This document shows positions 47,142-60,445 of a DNA stretch of 64,000 nt, piece by piece; positions within the stretch are counted from its first letter, which is position 1, and each line of letters starts with the position of its first letter. The stretch spans positions 46,336-110,335 of the forward strand of contig JAHJYA010000104.1 in the NCBI GenBank assembly GCA_018826895.1, read 5' to 3'. Under the pieces are notes generated by a model. It was not told where the DNA came from. It saw nothing but the letters and a program-made list of their open reading frames with translations, and searched no databases. Position numbers and translations under genes: made by a program. The stretch comes from Gammaproteobacteria bacterium. Its GTDB lineage: Bacteria; Pseudomonadota; Gammaproteobacteria; Pseudomonadales; Pseudomonadaceae.

Positions 47142-47219
47142 GTGTTGGTTTGGCCGCGCAATCCCTATGGGGGGCGCGGCTCCTAGAAGATGTGCATTGC
47201 TGTGATACTGGCATAACCT

Positions 47220-47254
47220 AAAACCCCTCGGACGCGTTGCGTACGAGGGGTTTT
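47220..47254 (+). terminator. Intrinsic terminator downstream of rluB
   Basis: aaaacccctcg gacgcgttgcgta cgaggggttttctt. Confidence 0.88.
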
Positions 47255-47258
47255 CTTT

Positions 47259-47389
47259 AGGTTCTGTCCCATTGGTTGTTGCCCCTCTGTAGGAGCGAAT
47301 TTATTCGCGATAATCACGACGCAGTCGCGAATAAATTCGCTCCTACACACGCCTAATTAGCGTTGCAACAGCCAGTTGGGACATAGCCT
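47259..47389. repeat. Nested palindrome family 1, copy 2 (inner 47288-47347)
   Basis: Outer arms aggttctgtcccattggttgttgc / gcaacagccagttgggacatagcct; inner tgtaggagcgaatttattcgcga...tcgcgaataaattcgctcctaca. Confidence 0.85.
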
Positions 47390-47414
47390 TTCTTTTTATT
47401 CGGGGGCCGCAAAC

Positions 47415-48341
47415 TTATCCGGCCATGGTCACACGGTTGCGGCCATTGCGTTTGGCGGTATAAAGCGCCTCGTCGGCACGGCGCAACAGGCTCTCGACTG
47501 ATTCACTCGGTAGCAGGGTTGCGCAGCCCAGGCTGATCGACAGGTCGATGGTCTTGCCTTCGGCGACACACTGCAGCTCTTCAACAGCCTGGCGCAGGCG
47601 CTCTCCGACCATGTTTGCGGCCTCGGCGGCGGTACCGGACAGCAGTACCAGGAATTCTTCGCCGCCATAGCGGAATACCATGTCGACGTTGCGCAGCAGT
47701 TGCTTGAGTGTGCTGGCTACTGCCTTGAGCACCTCGTCACCGGTGCTGTGGCCATAGGTGTCGTTGACCTGTTTGAAGTGATCCAGGTCGAGCATCAGCA
47801 GGGACAGCGGTTGCAGGTTGCGCCGCGCCAGATCGACCTCGCGCTTGAGGATCTGATCCATGGCCACGCGGTTGCCGGTGTCGGTCAACGGGTCGCGCAT
47901 GGCGCTCTGGATCGCGGCGCGGTAGAGCAGGGCATTGCGCAACGGAAAGATCAACGCGGCGAGCAGCGACTCCAACTGCCCCAGTTCTTCATCGGAAAAG
48001 CGTATGCGGCGGCGGAAAACCAGCTCACCCAGTTGTTCGCCTTCGTGCGTCAGGCGGTAGGTCGCCGAATGAGTGGCGCGCTCCCCGAGCTCCAGGCGCA
48101 GATCGCTGGCGCCGTGTTGGTAGCCCATGGCATCAAGGGCAACCAGGCGCTGTACCTCGGTGAAGAACAGTTTGAGCGTGCGTTCTGCATCCAGCGAGGT
48201 CTGCAGCTGTAAGCCGAGTTGTTGGCGCAGCTGTGCCAGCCCGATAGGGCGCAACGAGCGTGCGTTTGTGCTGGCAAAGCCCAGCCTCTGTAGCTTGGCA
48301 GCATCGAAATCGATGGTGTTGTTTTGGCTGGTGGGAACCAT
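47415..48341 (-). CDS. GGDEF diguanylate cyclase
   Basis: DPLTDTGNRVAMDQIL, LDLDHFKQVNDTYGHSTGDEVLKAVA, FRYGGEEFLVLLSG (GGEEF). Confidence 0.93.
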   Translation of the reverse strand: MVPTSQNNTIDFDAAKLQRLGFASTNARSLRPIGLAQLRQQLGLQLQTSLDAERTLKLFFTEVQRLVALDAMGYQHGASDLRLELGERATHSATYRLTHEGEQLGELVFRRRIRFSDEELGQLESLLAALIFPLRNALLYRAAIQSAMRDPLTDTGNRVAMDQILKREVDLARRNLQPLSLLMLDLDHFKQVNDTYGHSTGDEVLKAVASTLKQLLRNVDMVFRYGGEEFLVLLSGTAAEAANMVGERLRQAVEELQCVAEGKTIDLSISLGCATLLPSESVESLLRRADEALYTAKRNGRNRVTMAG

Positions 48342-48551
48342 GAACGCTGACCTCTGGCGCAGTAGTGCGGCAATGCAGAGGTTAGAGCGAATTCCGTGCC
48401 AATCGTTTTGTTAGTGATTTAAATCCTTTTAAATCAATAACTTATTGATTTTTTATACGGGCTGTTCAGGTAAAGGTGCCATTGTTTTGCCACGACTCCG
48501 GCAGGCTTTTGCCGGTCGGGTCAGGTGCGTGACAAATTCCTGTCGCAGACC

Positions 48552-49292
48552 TCACTGGGCGTCGAAGGCCTGCCCATTGACGCCTGTGCTGTCAGGCCCC
48601 ATGAGGTACAGGTACACTGGCATGATCGACTCCGGCGTTGGGTTGCTCGCTGGGTTCTCGCCTGGGTAGGCCTGGGCGCGCATGTCAGTGCGCGTTGCGC
48701 CTGGGTTGACGCTGTTGGCGCGCATCGGCGCGATGCCCTCGACTTCGTCTGCCAGTACCTGCATCAAGCCTTCGTTGGCGAACTTGGACACCGCGTAGGC
48801 GCCCCAGTACGCGCGCCCCTTACGTCCGACGCTGCTGGAGGTAAACACCACCGAGGCATCACTCGACAGCTTGAGCAGCGGCAGCAGCGTGCTGGTGAGC
48901 ATGAACGCCGCGTTGACGTTGACCTGCATGACACGGGCGAAGTTGTCCCCGGAGAGCTGTTCGAGCGGCGTGCGTGGGCCGATGATCGAGGCGTTGTGCA
49001 GCAGGCCATCGAGGTGACCGAATTCGGCTTCAATCATTGCAGCCAGCTCGTCGTACTGGTGTGGCAGCGCAGTTTCCAGGTTGAACGGAATGACTGCCGG
49101 CTGCGGATAGCCGGCCGCTTCAATGGCGTCATACACGCGGGTCAGGTGTTCTTCGGTCTTGCCCAGTAGCAGTACGGTCGCACCGTGGGCGGCGAAACTC
49201 TGGGCGGCAGCGGCGCCTATCCCGCGCCCGGCACCGGTGACCAGGATGATGCGGCCCTTGAGCAGGTCGGGGCGGGCGGTGTAATCAAACAT
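48552..49292 (-). CDS. SDR-family oxidoreductase (YciK-like)
   Basis: MFDYTARPDLLKGRIILVTGAGRGIGAAAAQSFAAHGATVLLLGKTEEHL; LLHNASIIGPRTPLEQL; YWGAYAVSKFANEGL. Confidence 0.92.
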   Translation of the reverse strand: MFDYTARPDLLKGRIILVTGAGRGIGAAAAQSFAAHGATVLLLGKTEEHLTRVYDAIEAAGYPQPAVIPFNLETALPHQYDELAAMIEAEFGHLDGLLHNASIIGPRTPLEQLSGDNFARVMQVNVNAAFMLTSTLLPLLKLSSDASVVFTSSSVGRKGRAYWGAYAVSKFANEGLMQVLADEVEGIAPMRANSVNPGATRTDMRAQAYPGENPASNPTPESIMPVYLYLMGPDSTGVNGQAFDAQ

Positions 49293-49311
49293 GGGCGTTT
49301 CTCTTGAAAAA

Positions 49312-49740
49312 TTAGGGGGTAACTGTTGGCTCGGTGGTAAAGCCCCGGCAGACGGCTGCCAGCTTGTGCCCGTCCGGGTCGCGGATATAGGCGGCAAAAA
49401 AGTCGGGGCCATAGTGCGGGCGCAAAGCGGGTGGTCCTTCGCAAAGGCCGCCGTTCTCCAGCGCTGCGCGATGAAAATCGCGTACAGCCTGCCAGGTGTC
49501 GGCCTTGAGTGCGATCATGCTGCCATTGCCCGTGCTTGGCGCTTCACCGTTGAAGGGCTTGCACAGCCATAAGGCCAGCTCTTCACGGCCATTGTCGAGG
49601 TAAGTGCCCCAGCCAAGCCAGTTTTCCCAGCCGTCCTCGCTCGGTGTGCAGCGCTGCAAGCCTAGTGGTGTGAGGGCTGCATCATAAAATATGGCTGCAC
49701 GCGACAGGTCACTGCATCCTAGGGTGATGTAAGTAAACAT
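49312..49740 (-). CDS. VOC-family (glyoxalase-like) protein
   Basis: MFTYITLGCSDLSRAAIFYDAALTPLGLQRC...DFFAAYIRDPDGHKLAAVCR. Confidence 0.92.
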   Translation of the reverse strand: MFTYITLGCSDLSRAAIFYDAALTPLGLQRCTPSEDGWENWLGWGTYLDNGREELALWLCKPFNGEAPSTGNGSMIALKADTWQAVRDFHRAALENGGLCEGPPALRPHYGPDFFAAYIRDPDGHKLAAVCRGFTTEPTVTP

Positions 49741-49749
49741 GGGCGAACC

Positions 49750-50421
49750 TCAGCAACTGCACAGCGCCTGATCCAGCACTGTGCGCAGTTCCAGTGGGTG
49801 ATCGACGACTACGTCCGCCCCCCAGTGACGAGGGTTATCATCCGGGTGGATGTAGCCGTAGGTCACAGCGGCGGTACGGCAGCCCGCAGCGCGTCCGGCT
49901 TCGATATCGCGGGCGTCGTCACCGATAAACAGGATTTCCGTCGGTTGCAGCTCGAGCTGGCGGCAGGCCAGCAGGAGCATCTCAGGGTCTGGTTTGCTCT
50001 GGCTGACATGGTCGGGGCACACCAGTGTGGCGCAGCGCTCTGCCAGACCCAGTTGCTGCATGATTGGCTCGGCGAAGCGCACCGGTTTATTGGTCGCCAC
50101 GCCCCAGCGCAGGTGAGCGGCCTCGATATCGGCGAGCAGCGCATCGATACCGTCGAAGGGGCGCGTCAGCACCGCGCAGTGTTCCTGATAGCGCTCAAGA
50201 AACTCCAGGCGCAGGGGCTCGAATGCGGCGTCTTCAGGAGGCAGGGCGAACGCCGTAGCGATCATCGCTCGGGCGCCACCGGACACCTGGTCACGTACCA
50301 GTTTGTCGGCAATGGCTGGCAGCCCGCGCTCGGCACGCATGGCCTGGCAGATGGCGATGAAGTCCGGCGCGCTGTCGAGCAGCGTACCGTCCATATCAAA
50401 CAGCACAGCACGCAAGCGCAT
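49750..50421 (-). CDS. mupP: N-acetylmuramic acid 6-phosphate phosphatase MupP (HAD-IA)
   Basis: [34 protein letters not shown] motifs; adjacent to ubiG as in other pseudomonads. Confidence 0.88.
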   Translation of the reverse strand: MRLRAVLFDMDGTLLDSAPDFIAICQAMRAERGLPAIADKLVRDQVSGGARAMIATAFALPPEDAAFEPLRLEFLERYQEHCAVLTRPFDGIDALLADIEAAHLRWGVATNKPVRFAEPIMQQLGLAERCATLVCPDHVSQSKPDPEMLLLACRQLELQPTEILFIGDDARDIEAGRAAGCRTAAVTYGYIHPDDNPRHWGADVVVDHPLELRTVLDQALCSC

Positions 50422-51119
50422 TAGCCCTCCTTGAGCGTCTGGATCATGTAATTGACGTCGACATCGTTGGCCAGTTTGTAGTGCTTGGTCAGCGGGTTGT
50501 AAGTCAGGCCGATGATGTCTTTGACTTCGAGGCCGGTGGCGCGGCTCCAGGCGCCCAGTTCGGACGGACGGATGAATTTCTTGAAGTCGTGGGTGCCGCG
50601 CGGCAGCAGGCGCAGGATGTATTCGGCGCCGATCACTGCGAACAGGTAGGCCTTGGGGTTGCGGTTGATGGTCGAGAAAAACACCTGGCCACCGGGCTTG
50701 ACCAGGGTGTGGCAGGCGCGGATTACCGAGGACGGGTCAGGCACGTGCTCGAGCATTTCCAGGCAGGTGACCACATCGAACTGGCCCGGCATTTCTTCGG
50801 CCAGGCCCTCGGCGGTGATCTGCCGGTAATCCACCTGTACGCCGGATTCGAGCTGATGCAGCTGTGCCACTGCCAGTGGCGCTTCACCCATGTCGATGCC
50901 GGTCACAGTCGCGCCGCGCAAGGCCATGGCCTCGCTGAGAATGCCGCCGCCACAGCCCACATCCAGTACACGTTTGCCGGCCAGGCCGACGCGCTCGTCG
51001 ATCCAGTTGACCCGCAGCGGGTTGATGTCATGCAGGGGTTTGAACTCGCTTTCGCGGTCCCACCAGCGGTGGGCGAGGGCTTCGAATTTGGCGATTTCAG
51101 CGTGGTCGACGTTGCTCAT
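50421..51119 (-). CDS. ubiG: Ubiquinone biosynthesis O-methyltransferase UbiG
   Basis: [66 protein letters not shown]. Confidence 0.96.
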   Translation of the reverse strand: MSNVDHAEIAKFEALAHRWWDRESEFKPLHDINPLRVNWIDERVGLAGKRVLDVGCGGGILSEAMALRGATVTGIDMGEAPLAVAQLHQLESGVQVDYRQITAEGLAEEMPGQFDVVTCLEMLEHVPDPSSVIRACHTLVKPGGQVFFSTINRNPKAYLFAVIGAEYILRLLPRGTHDFKKFIRPSELGAWSRATGLEVKDIIGLTYNPLTKHYKLANDVDVNYMIQTLKEG

Positions 51120-51239
51120 GATGATCCCTGAGTAGACGGTGGCGGAAAGCCTGGCATGCATGGTGCCAGTTTCCTGGTGTGCAGTGGGTGCGGCGATGCG
51201 CGCCAGTGTATGTCAGTTTGTCGCAGTCATCTGGCGCGT

Positions 51240-52559
51240 TCAGCGCGCGGCGATCTGCTGGCCCCAGGCTTGGGCGGTAGCGATCAGTGCCTCTTCGTCG
51301 AGACGAGTCAGGCGGCCGGCGTCGAGCAACTGCTTGCCGCCGACCCAGACGTGCTCCACGCAATGGCGGCTGCTGGCATAGATCAGTTGCGAAACAGGAT
51401 CATAGATGGGTTGCTGAGCCAGGCCGCGCAGGTCGAATGCCACCAGGTCAGCAGCTTTGCCGAGTTCCAGGGAGCCGATTTCCTGTTCCAGGCCCAGAGC
51501 GCGGGCGCCGTTTAGGGTGGCCATGCGCAGGGCGCGGTGGGCGTCCAGGGCGGTGGCCGAGCCGGCGACCGCTTTGGCCAGCAGGGCTGCAGTGCGGGTT
51601 TCGCCGAGCAGGTCCAGATCGTTATTGCTGGCCGCGCCATCGGTGCCCACGGCCACATTGACGCCGGCTTGCCACAGGCGCTCGACCGGGCAGAAACCGC
51701 TGGCCAGCTTGAGGTTGGATTCGGGACAGTGAATGACGCTGGTGTTGCTGCTTACCAGCATGGCCAGGTCTTCATCGTCGATCTGGGTCATGTGCACAGC
51801 CTGAAAGCGTGGCCCCAGAAGACCCAGGCGCTGCAGTCGGGCCAGGGGGCGCAAGCCATGCAGCTCCAGGCTCTGTTGAACCTCGAAGGCGGTTTCGTGG
51901 ACATGCATGTGGATGCCGGCTTCCAGCTCTTCGGCGAGCACGCGGATGCTTTCGAGCTTGTCGTCGCTCACCGTGTAGGGGGCATGGGGGCCAAAGGCGA
52001 CCTTGATGCGTGGGTGATGCTTGAGGTCGCCGAACAGCTCCAGACCTTTGCGCAGCGCTTCCTGGGAATCGCGGGCGCCGGGGATCGGAAAGTCCAGTAC
52101 GGGGATGGTGATCTGCGCACGCAGGCCGCTGGCGTGCACGCGTTCGCTGGCGACGTTGGGGAAGAAGTACATGTCCGAAAAGCAGGTGATGCCACCCTTG
52201 AGCTGCTCGGCGATAGCCAGGTCGGTGCCGTCGCGGACAAAGCTTTCGTTGACCCACTTGGCTTCGGCCGGCCAGATGTGCTGCTCCAGCCAGGTCATCA
52301 AGGGCAGGTCGTCAGCCAGCCCGCGGAACAGGGTCATGGCGGCATGCCCGTGGGCATTGACCAGGCCTGGAGCCAGTAGACGGCCAGGCAGTTCGCGAAC
52401 CTCGCGGGCCGGGTGGCGCAGGGCCTGATCACGCGGTGCGATCAACACAATTTGCCCGTCGCGCACACCCAGGCCATGCTCATGCAGCACCACGCCAGCG
52501 GGTTCGACAGGGACCAGCCAGGTCGGCAGCAGAAGCAGGTCGAGCGGTGCATCGGTCAT
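51240..52559 (-). CDS. TRZ/ATZ-family amidohydrolase, likely 5-methylthioadenosine/S-adenosylhomocysteine deaminase
   Basis: [77 protein letters not shown]; divergent neighbour of mtnA. Confidence 0.9.
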   Translation of the reverse strand: MTDAPLDLLLLPTWLVPVEPAGVVLHEHGLGVRDGQIVLIAPRDQALRHPAREVRELPGRLLAPGLVNAHGHAAMTLFRGLADDLPLMTWLEQHIWPAEAKWVNESFVRDGTDLAIAEQLKGGITCFSDMYFFPNVASERVHASGLRAQITIPVLDFPIPGARDSQEALRKGLELFGDLKHHPRIKVAFGPHAPYTVSDDKLESIRVLAEELEAGIHMHVHETAFEVQQSLELHGLRPLARLQRLGLLGPRFQAVHMTQIDDEDLAMLVSSNTSVIHCPESNLKLASGFCPVERLWQAGVNVAVGTDGAASNNDLDLLGETRTAALLAKAVAGSATALDAHRALRMATLNGARALGLEQEIGSLELGKAADLVAFDLRGLAQQPIYDPVSQLIYASSRHCVEHVWVGGKQLLDAGRLTRLDEEALIATAQAWGQQIAAR

Positions 52560-52693
52560 GGGGAAGGCCTTGCTTAAAAAGGTGTGAGTTTATAGTGGAA
52601 CGCCTTGGCCTTGAAGCTGCAAACCGTCAGCGCGTCCACCGGTCGGGCACAGGCTGCGTATACTGTGTGGCTTTTTCCGAGGTGAGGTGAAGG

Positions 52694-53770
52694 ATGCGCG
52701 AGCAATTGCTGGCCGCAGGGCGGATCAAGGGCATCGAGTGGCGTCAGGATGCTCTGTATCTGCTCGACCAGCGCCGGCTGCCGTTTGAGGAGTATTGGCA
52801 TGCCTGTACCTCGGCGGCGGAAGTGGCACTGGCGATTCAGGCCATGGTCGTGCGCGGCTCTTCCGCCATTGGTATTGCGGCAGCCTATGGCGTAGTGCTC
52901 GGTGCGCGAGCGCGTCTGGCGCAAGGTAATGACTGGCGCCAGACGCTGGAGGTGGATCTGTTGTTGCTGGCGGCGGCCCGGCCTACTTCTGTCAATCTGG
53001 AGTGGGCGTTGGCGCGTATGCGCGAGCGCCTGGCGCGCTTGGTCGATGCCGCTGAGCCTCTGGCAGCGCTCGAAGAGGCTGCCCGGGGTATCGAGCTGAG
53101 TGACCGTGAGGCCAACCTGACCATGGCTCAGTTAGGGTTGGAGCTGATTCGCAAGCACCAGGGCAATTTGCAGAACTTGTTCACCCACGGCAGTACGGGC
53201 GCTTTGGCTACGGCTGGGGTGGGTACGGCGCAGGGGGTGATCCAGGCGGCCTTTCTGGATGGCCTGGTCGAGCGTGTGTATGTCGGTGAAACCCGTCCCT
53301 GGCTACAGGGCGCGCGCCTGGCCGCCTGGGAGTTGGCGAGTAATGGTGTGCCGGTAACCGTGAGTGTCGATTCGGCGGTGGCGCACTTGCTGAAAACCCG
53401 CGGCATCACCTGGATTATCGTCGGTGCTGATCGCATTGCGGCCAATGGTGACGTGGCGGCGAAGATCGGCACCTACCAGCTGGCCGTCAACGCCATGCAT
53501 CACGGCGTGCGCTTTATGGTGGTCGCTCCGAGCTCGTCCATCGATATGGCGACCGAGTGTGGCGATGATATCGTGCTGGAAACCCGCGATGACAGTGAGC
53601 TGCTGGAAGTCGATGGGCAGCGCCTCGATATAGGCATTGAGGCGCTGAATCCGGTCTTTGATGTGACGCCAGCGGACCTGATCGATTTCCTGGTGACCGA
53701 GAAGGGTGTGATTGATCGCCCTGATGCGGACAAGCTGGCACAACTGATGTGCCGCAAGCGCCTTCACTAA
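52694..53770 (+). CDS. mtnA: S-methyl-5-thioribose-1-phosphate isomerase
   Basis: [91 protein letters not shown]. Confidence 0.95.
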   Translation: MREQLLAAGRIKGIEWRQDALYLLDQRRLPFEEYWHACTSAAEVALAIQAMVVRGSSAIGIAAAYGVVLGARARLAQGNDWRQTLEVDLLLLAAARPTSVNLEWALARMRERLARLVDAAEPLAALEEAARGIELSDREANLTMAQLGLELIRKHQGNLQNLFTHGSTGALATAGVGTAQGVIQAAFLDGLVERVYVGETRPWLQGARLAAWELASNGVPVTVSVDSAVAHLLKTRGITWIIVGADRIAANGDVAAKIGTYQLAVNAMHHGVRFMVVAPSSSIDMATECGDDIVLETRDDSELLEVDGQRLDIGIEALNPVFDVTPADLIDFLVTEKGVIDRPDADKLAQLMCRKRLH

Positions 53771-54001
53771 GCTGCTGATGTACAGCGCGAACCGCGCTCG
53801 GGGATAGGTGCGAAGCCGTGTTTGTGGTAATCTCCGGCGGTTTACAGGGGCGTCCAAATGAGGCGCCCAAACTGCGCAGTTACATGGCATAACTCATTGA
53901 TTTGTCGTGAGTCGTTACTGGCATAGAGCCATGGCGGCGCGCTTCGAGCGGTTCAGCATGAATCGCGCGGGGCATCACCAGAAAAAGGAACCAGGCTACT
54001 C

Positions 54002-56788
<2,787 letters not shown>

Positions 56789-56796
56789 CGGTGTCA

Positions 56797-56824
56797 CCTG
56801 CCACGACTGTGAGGTCGTGGCAGG
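56797..56824 (+). terminator. Hairpin downstream of gyrA (possible terminator)
   Basis: cctgccacgac tgtga ggtcgtggcagg strong stem, but poor T tract. Confidence 0.5.
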
Positions 56825-56919
56825 CATGTCGTTTAGGCCGTATGTGTCAACTGTTGGCAAGGCAGTGCATGTGCCCTCGTCGGGAGGGTGGTATTCGGTG
56901 AATCTGAGAGAGAGTGGAT

Positions 56920-58005
56920 GTGAGCAAGCGAGCCTTTAACTTCTGCGCCGGCCCTGCCGCGCTCCCCGAAGCTGTTCTGCAACGCGCCCAGGCTGAGCTT
57001 CTCGATTGGCAGGGTAAAGGCCTGTCGGTCATGGAAATGAGCCATCGCAGTGACGAATACACCGCCATTGCCGAAAAGGCCGAGCAGGACCTGCGTGATC
57101 TGATGGAGATTCCATCCGACTACAAGGTGTTGTTCCTGCAGGGTGGTGCCAGCCAACAGTTCGCTGAAATTCCGCTCAACCTGCTGCCTGAAGACGGTGT
57201 CGCCGACTACATCGACACCGGTATCTGGTCGAAGAAAAGCATCGAAGAAGCCAGCCGCTACGGCAACATCAATGTGGCTGCCAGCGCCAAGGCCTATGAC
57301 TACTTCGCCATCCCCGGGCAGAACGAGTGGCAGCTGTCGAAAGACGCCGCCTACCTGCACTACGCCAGCAACGAAACCATCGGTGGCCTGCAGTTTGACT
57401 GGGTTCCGGAAGCGGGTGACGTGCCGCTAGTGGTGGATATGTCCTCCGACATTCTCTCGCGTCCAATCGATGTGTCGAAATTCGGTCTGATCTACGCCGG
57501 CGCACAGAAGAACATCGGCCCCAGCGGCCTGGTGGTGACCATCGTCCGTGAAGACCTGCTCGGCCGTGCCCGCAGCGCCTGCCCGACCATGCTCAATTAT
57601 AAAATCGCGGCCGATAACGGCTCGATGTACAACACCCCGGCGACCTTCTCCTGGTACTTGTCCGGCCTCGTATTCGAATGGCTGAAAGAGCAGGGTGGGG
57701 TGGCCGCCATGGAGCGGATCAACCGCGCCAAGAAAGACCTGCTGTACAAGGCTATCGATACCAGCGATTTCTACAGCAACCCGATTGCGCACAACGCCCG
57801 CTCCTGGATGAACGTGCCGTTCCGCCTGGCTGACGAGAAACTGGACAAGGCGTTCCTTGCCGGTGCCGATGCGCGCGGCCTGCTCAACCTCAAGGGCCAC
57901 CGCTCGGTGGGTGGCATGCGTGCCTCCATCTACAACGCTGTGGGTCTGGATGCGGTTGAGGCCCTGGTCGCTTACATGGGCGAATTCGAGAAGGAGCACG
58001 GTTGA
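56920..58005 (+). CDS. serC: 3-phosphoserine/phosphohydroxythreonine transaminase
   Basis: GTG start; SKRAFNFCAGPAALPEAVLQRAQAELLDWQGKGLSVMEMSHRS; YAGAQKNIGPSGLVVTIVRED. Confidence 0.96.
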   Translation: MSKRAFNFCAGPAALPEAVLQRAQAELLDWQGKGLSVMEMSHRSDEYTAIAEKAEQDLRDLMEIPSDYKVLFLQGGASQQFAEIPLNLLPEDGVADYIDTGIWSKKSIEEASRYGNINVAASAKAYDYFAIPGQNEWQLSKDAAYLHYASNETIGGLQFDWVPEAGDVPLVVDMSSDILSRPIDVSKFGLIYAGAQKNIGPSGLVVTIVREDLLGRARSACPTMLNYKIAADNGSMYNTPATFSWYLSGLVFEWLKEQGGVAAMERINRAKKDLLYKAIDTSDFYSNPIAHNARSWMNVPFRLADEKLDKAFLAGADARGLLNLKGHRSVGGMRASIYNAVGLDAVEALVAYMGEFEKEHG

Positions 58006-59111
58006 TGAGCGATGCAATCTCCGAGCAGGAGCTGCAAGCGCTGCGCCTACGCATCGACGGCCTCGACGAGAAGATTCTCGAGCTGATCAGTGACCGTGCG
58101 CGCTGCGCCGAAGAAGTCGCGCGGGTCAAAATGAAATCCCTGCCCGTCGGTGAAAAGCCGGTTTTCTACCGGCCCGAGCGCGAAGCGCAGGTGCTCAAGC
58201 GCGTGATGGAACGCAATCAGGGCCCGCTGAGTAATGAGGACATGGCGCGGTTGTTCCGCGAGATCATGTCCTCCTGCCTGGCGCTGGAGAACCCGCTGAA
58301 GGTTGCTTACCTCGGCCCTGAGGGCACGTTCTCCCAGGCTGCGGCGATGAAGCACTTCGGTCACGCCGTGATCAGCGTGCCCATGGCTGCAATTGATGAG
58401 GTGTTTCGTGAAGTGGCTGCCGGTGCGGTGAACTTTGGCGTGGTGCCGGTGGAAAACTCCACCGAAGGCGCGATCAACCACACCCTCGACAGCTTCCTTG
58501 AGCACGACATGGTCATCTGTGGTGAGGTGGAGCTGCGTATCCACCATCACCTGCTGGTCGGGGAAACCACCCAGACTGACAAGATTACCCGCATATATTC
58601 CCACGCCCAGTCCCTGGCCCAGTGCCGCAAGTGGCTGGATGCGCACTATCCGAATGTCGAGCGCGTGGCCGTGTCGAGCAATGCTGACGCCGCCAAACGG
58701 GTGAAAAGCGAGTGGAATAGCGCGGCCATCGCCGGTGACATGGCGGCCAATCTCTATGGCCTGACCAAGCTGGCGGAAAAAATCGAGGATCGCCCGGACA
58801 ACTCCACGCGCTTCCTGATCATCGGTAGCCAGGAAGTCCCGCCCACCGGCGACGACAAGACCTCGGTCATCGTTTCCATGCGCAACAAGCCTGGCGCGCT
58901 GCATGAGCTGCTGGTGCCGTTCCACAACAATGGCATCGACCTCACGCGTATCGAGACGCGCCCGTCGCGCAGTGGCAAGTGGACCTATGTGTTCTTTATC
59001 GACTTCGTCGGCCACCACCGTGACCCGCTGATCAAGGATGTGCTGGAGAAGTTGAATCAGGAAGCCGTGGCGCTCAAGGTGTTGGGCTCCTATCCGAAGG
59101 CGGTACTTTAG
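58005..59111 (+). CDS. pheA: Bifunctional chorismate mutase/prephenate dehydratase
   Basis: N-terminal chorismate mutase; YLGPEGTFSQAAAMKHFG; VPVENSTEGAINHTLDSF; ACT domain with FHNNGIDLTRIETRPSR. Confidence 0.96.
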   Translation: MSDAISEQELQALRLRIDGLDEKILELISDRARCAEEVARVKMKSLPVGEKPVFYRPEREAQVLKRVMERNQGPLSNEDMARLFREIMSSCLALENPLKVAYLGPEGTFSQAAAMKHFGHAVISVPMAAIDEVFREVAAGAVNFGVVPVENSTEGAINHTLDSFLEHDMVICGEVELRIHHHLLVGETTQTDKITRIYSHAQSLAQCRKWLDAHYPNVERVAVSSNADAAKRVKSEWNSAAIAGDMAANLYGLTKLAEKIEDRPDNSTRFLIIGSQEVPPTGDDKTSVIVSMRNKPGALHELLVPFHNNGIDLTRIETRPSRSGKWTYVFFIDFVGHHRDPLIKDVLEKLNQEAVALKVLGSYPKAVL

Positions 59112-59242
59112 GGCTATGTCCCCGTTAGCTGTTGCATCTCTGTAGGAGCGAATTTATTCGCGAAAATCACGGCCCAATCGCGAATACATTCGCTCCTACA
59201 TACGCTTAATCAGCGTTGTAGCAGTCAACTGGGACGTAGCCT
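59111..59242. repeat. Nested palindrome family 1, copy 3 (inner 59141-59200)
   Basis: Outer arms ggctatgtccccgttagctgttgc / gtagcagtcaactgggacgtagcc; inner tgtaggagcgaatttattcgcga...tcgcgaatacattcgctcctaca. Confidence 0.85.
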
Positions 59243-59338
59243 ACTTTAAACGCAGCGGCAAGCCACAAGCTTCAAGCCACAAGCGGATTCGTCCCGGCTT
59301 TTTCTTGCAGCTTGTCGCGTGAAGCTTGAGGCGTATGT

Positions 59339-60445
59339 ATGAGCGATTTCCTTGCCCTGGCTCAGCCGGGCGTGCAAAAGCTGTCCCCCTATGTACCAGG
59401 CAAGCCGGTCGATGAGCTGGCCCGTGAGTTGGGGCTCGATCCGGCTGGCATCGTCAAGCTGGCGAGCAATGAGAACCCGCTCGGCCCCAGCCCCAAGGCG
59501 CTGCAGGCGATTGCCGCCGAGTTCAGCGAGCTGACGCGTTACCCCGACGGCAACGGTTTCGCCCTCAAGAGCCTGTTGGCCGAGCGCTGCGGTGTGCAGG
59601 TCAGCCAGGTCACCCTGGGCAATGGCTCCAACGACATTCTTGAGCTGGTGGCGCGCGCCTACCTGGCGCCGGGCCTCAATGCGGTGTTCAGCGAGCACGC
59701 GTTTGCGGTCTACCCCATCGCCACTCAGGCTGTGGGCGCTGCGGCCAAGGTCGTGCCGGCTAAAGAGTATGGGCATGACCTGGAAGCGATGCTGGCAGCC
59801 ATCGACGCGCAGACCCGCGTGGTGTTTATCGCAAACCCGAACAACCCGACCGGCACTTGGTTCGGTCCTCAGGCATTGGCAAACTTTCTCGCACGCGTAC
59901 CTGAGCAGGTCCTGGTGGTGCTGGACGAGGCCTATATCGAGTATGCCGAAGGCGATGAATTGCCCGATGGCCTCGACTGCCTGGCTGCCCATGCCAATCT
60001 TCTGGTATCTCGGACCTTCTCCAAGGCCTACGGCCTGGCGGCGCTGCGGGTCGGCTACGGCATCAGCTCGGCGCAAATTGCCGATGTGCTCAACCGTGTA
60101 CGGCAACCGTTCAACGTCAACAGCCTGGCGCTGGCTGCGGCCTGTGCTGCGTTCGATGATGCCGACTACCTGGCTGAAAGCCGGCGCATCAACGCCGCCG
60201 GCATGGCGCAGCTGGAAGCCGGCTTCCGTGAGCTGGGCCTGAGCTGGATCGCCTCCAAGGCCAACTTTATCGCGGTCGATCTGGGTCAGCCCGGCCTGCC
60301 GATCTACCACGCCCTGCTGGGCGAAGGGGTGATCGTGCGTCCCGTGACCAACTACGGCATGCCCAATTACCTGCGGGTGTCCATCGGTCTACCCGATGAA
60401 AACGCCCGTTTTCTCGCTGCCCTGGGCAAGGTGCTGGCGGCGTGA
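59339..60445 (+). CDS. hisC: Histidinol-phosphate aminotransferase
   Basis: VKLASNENPLGPSPKALQAI; GNGSNDILELVARAYL; FIANPNNPTGTW; SRTFSKAYGLAALRVGYG. Confidence 0.95.
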   Translation: MSDFLALAQPGVQKLSPYVPGKPVDELARELGLDPAGIVKLASNENPLGPSPKALQAIAAEFSELTRYPDGNGFALKSLLAERCGVQVSQVTLGNGSNDILELVARAYLAPGLNAVFSEHAFAVYPIATQAVGAAAKVVPAKEYGHDLEAMLAAIDAQTRVVFIANPNNPTGTWFGPQALANFLARVPEQVLVVLDEAYIEYAEGDELPDGLDCLAAHANLLVSRTFSKAYGLAALRVGYGISSAQIADVLNRVRQPFNVNSLALAAACAAFDDADYLAESRRINAAGMAQLEAGFRELGLSWIASKANFIAVDLGQPGLPIYHALLGEGVIVRPVTNYGMPNYLRVSIGLPDENARFLAALGKVLAA

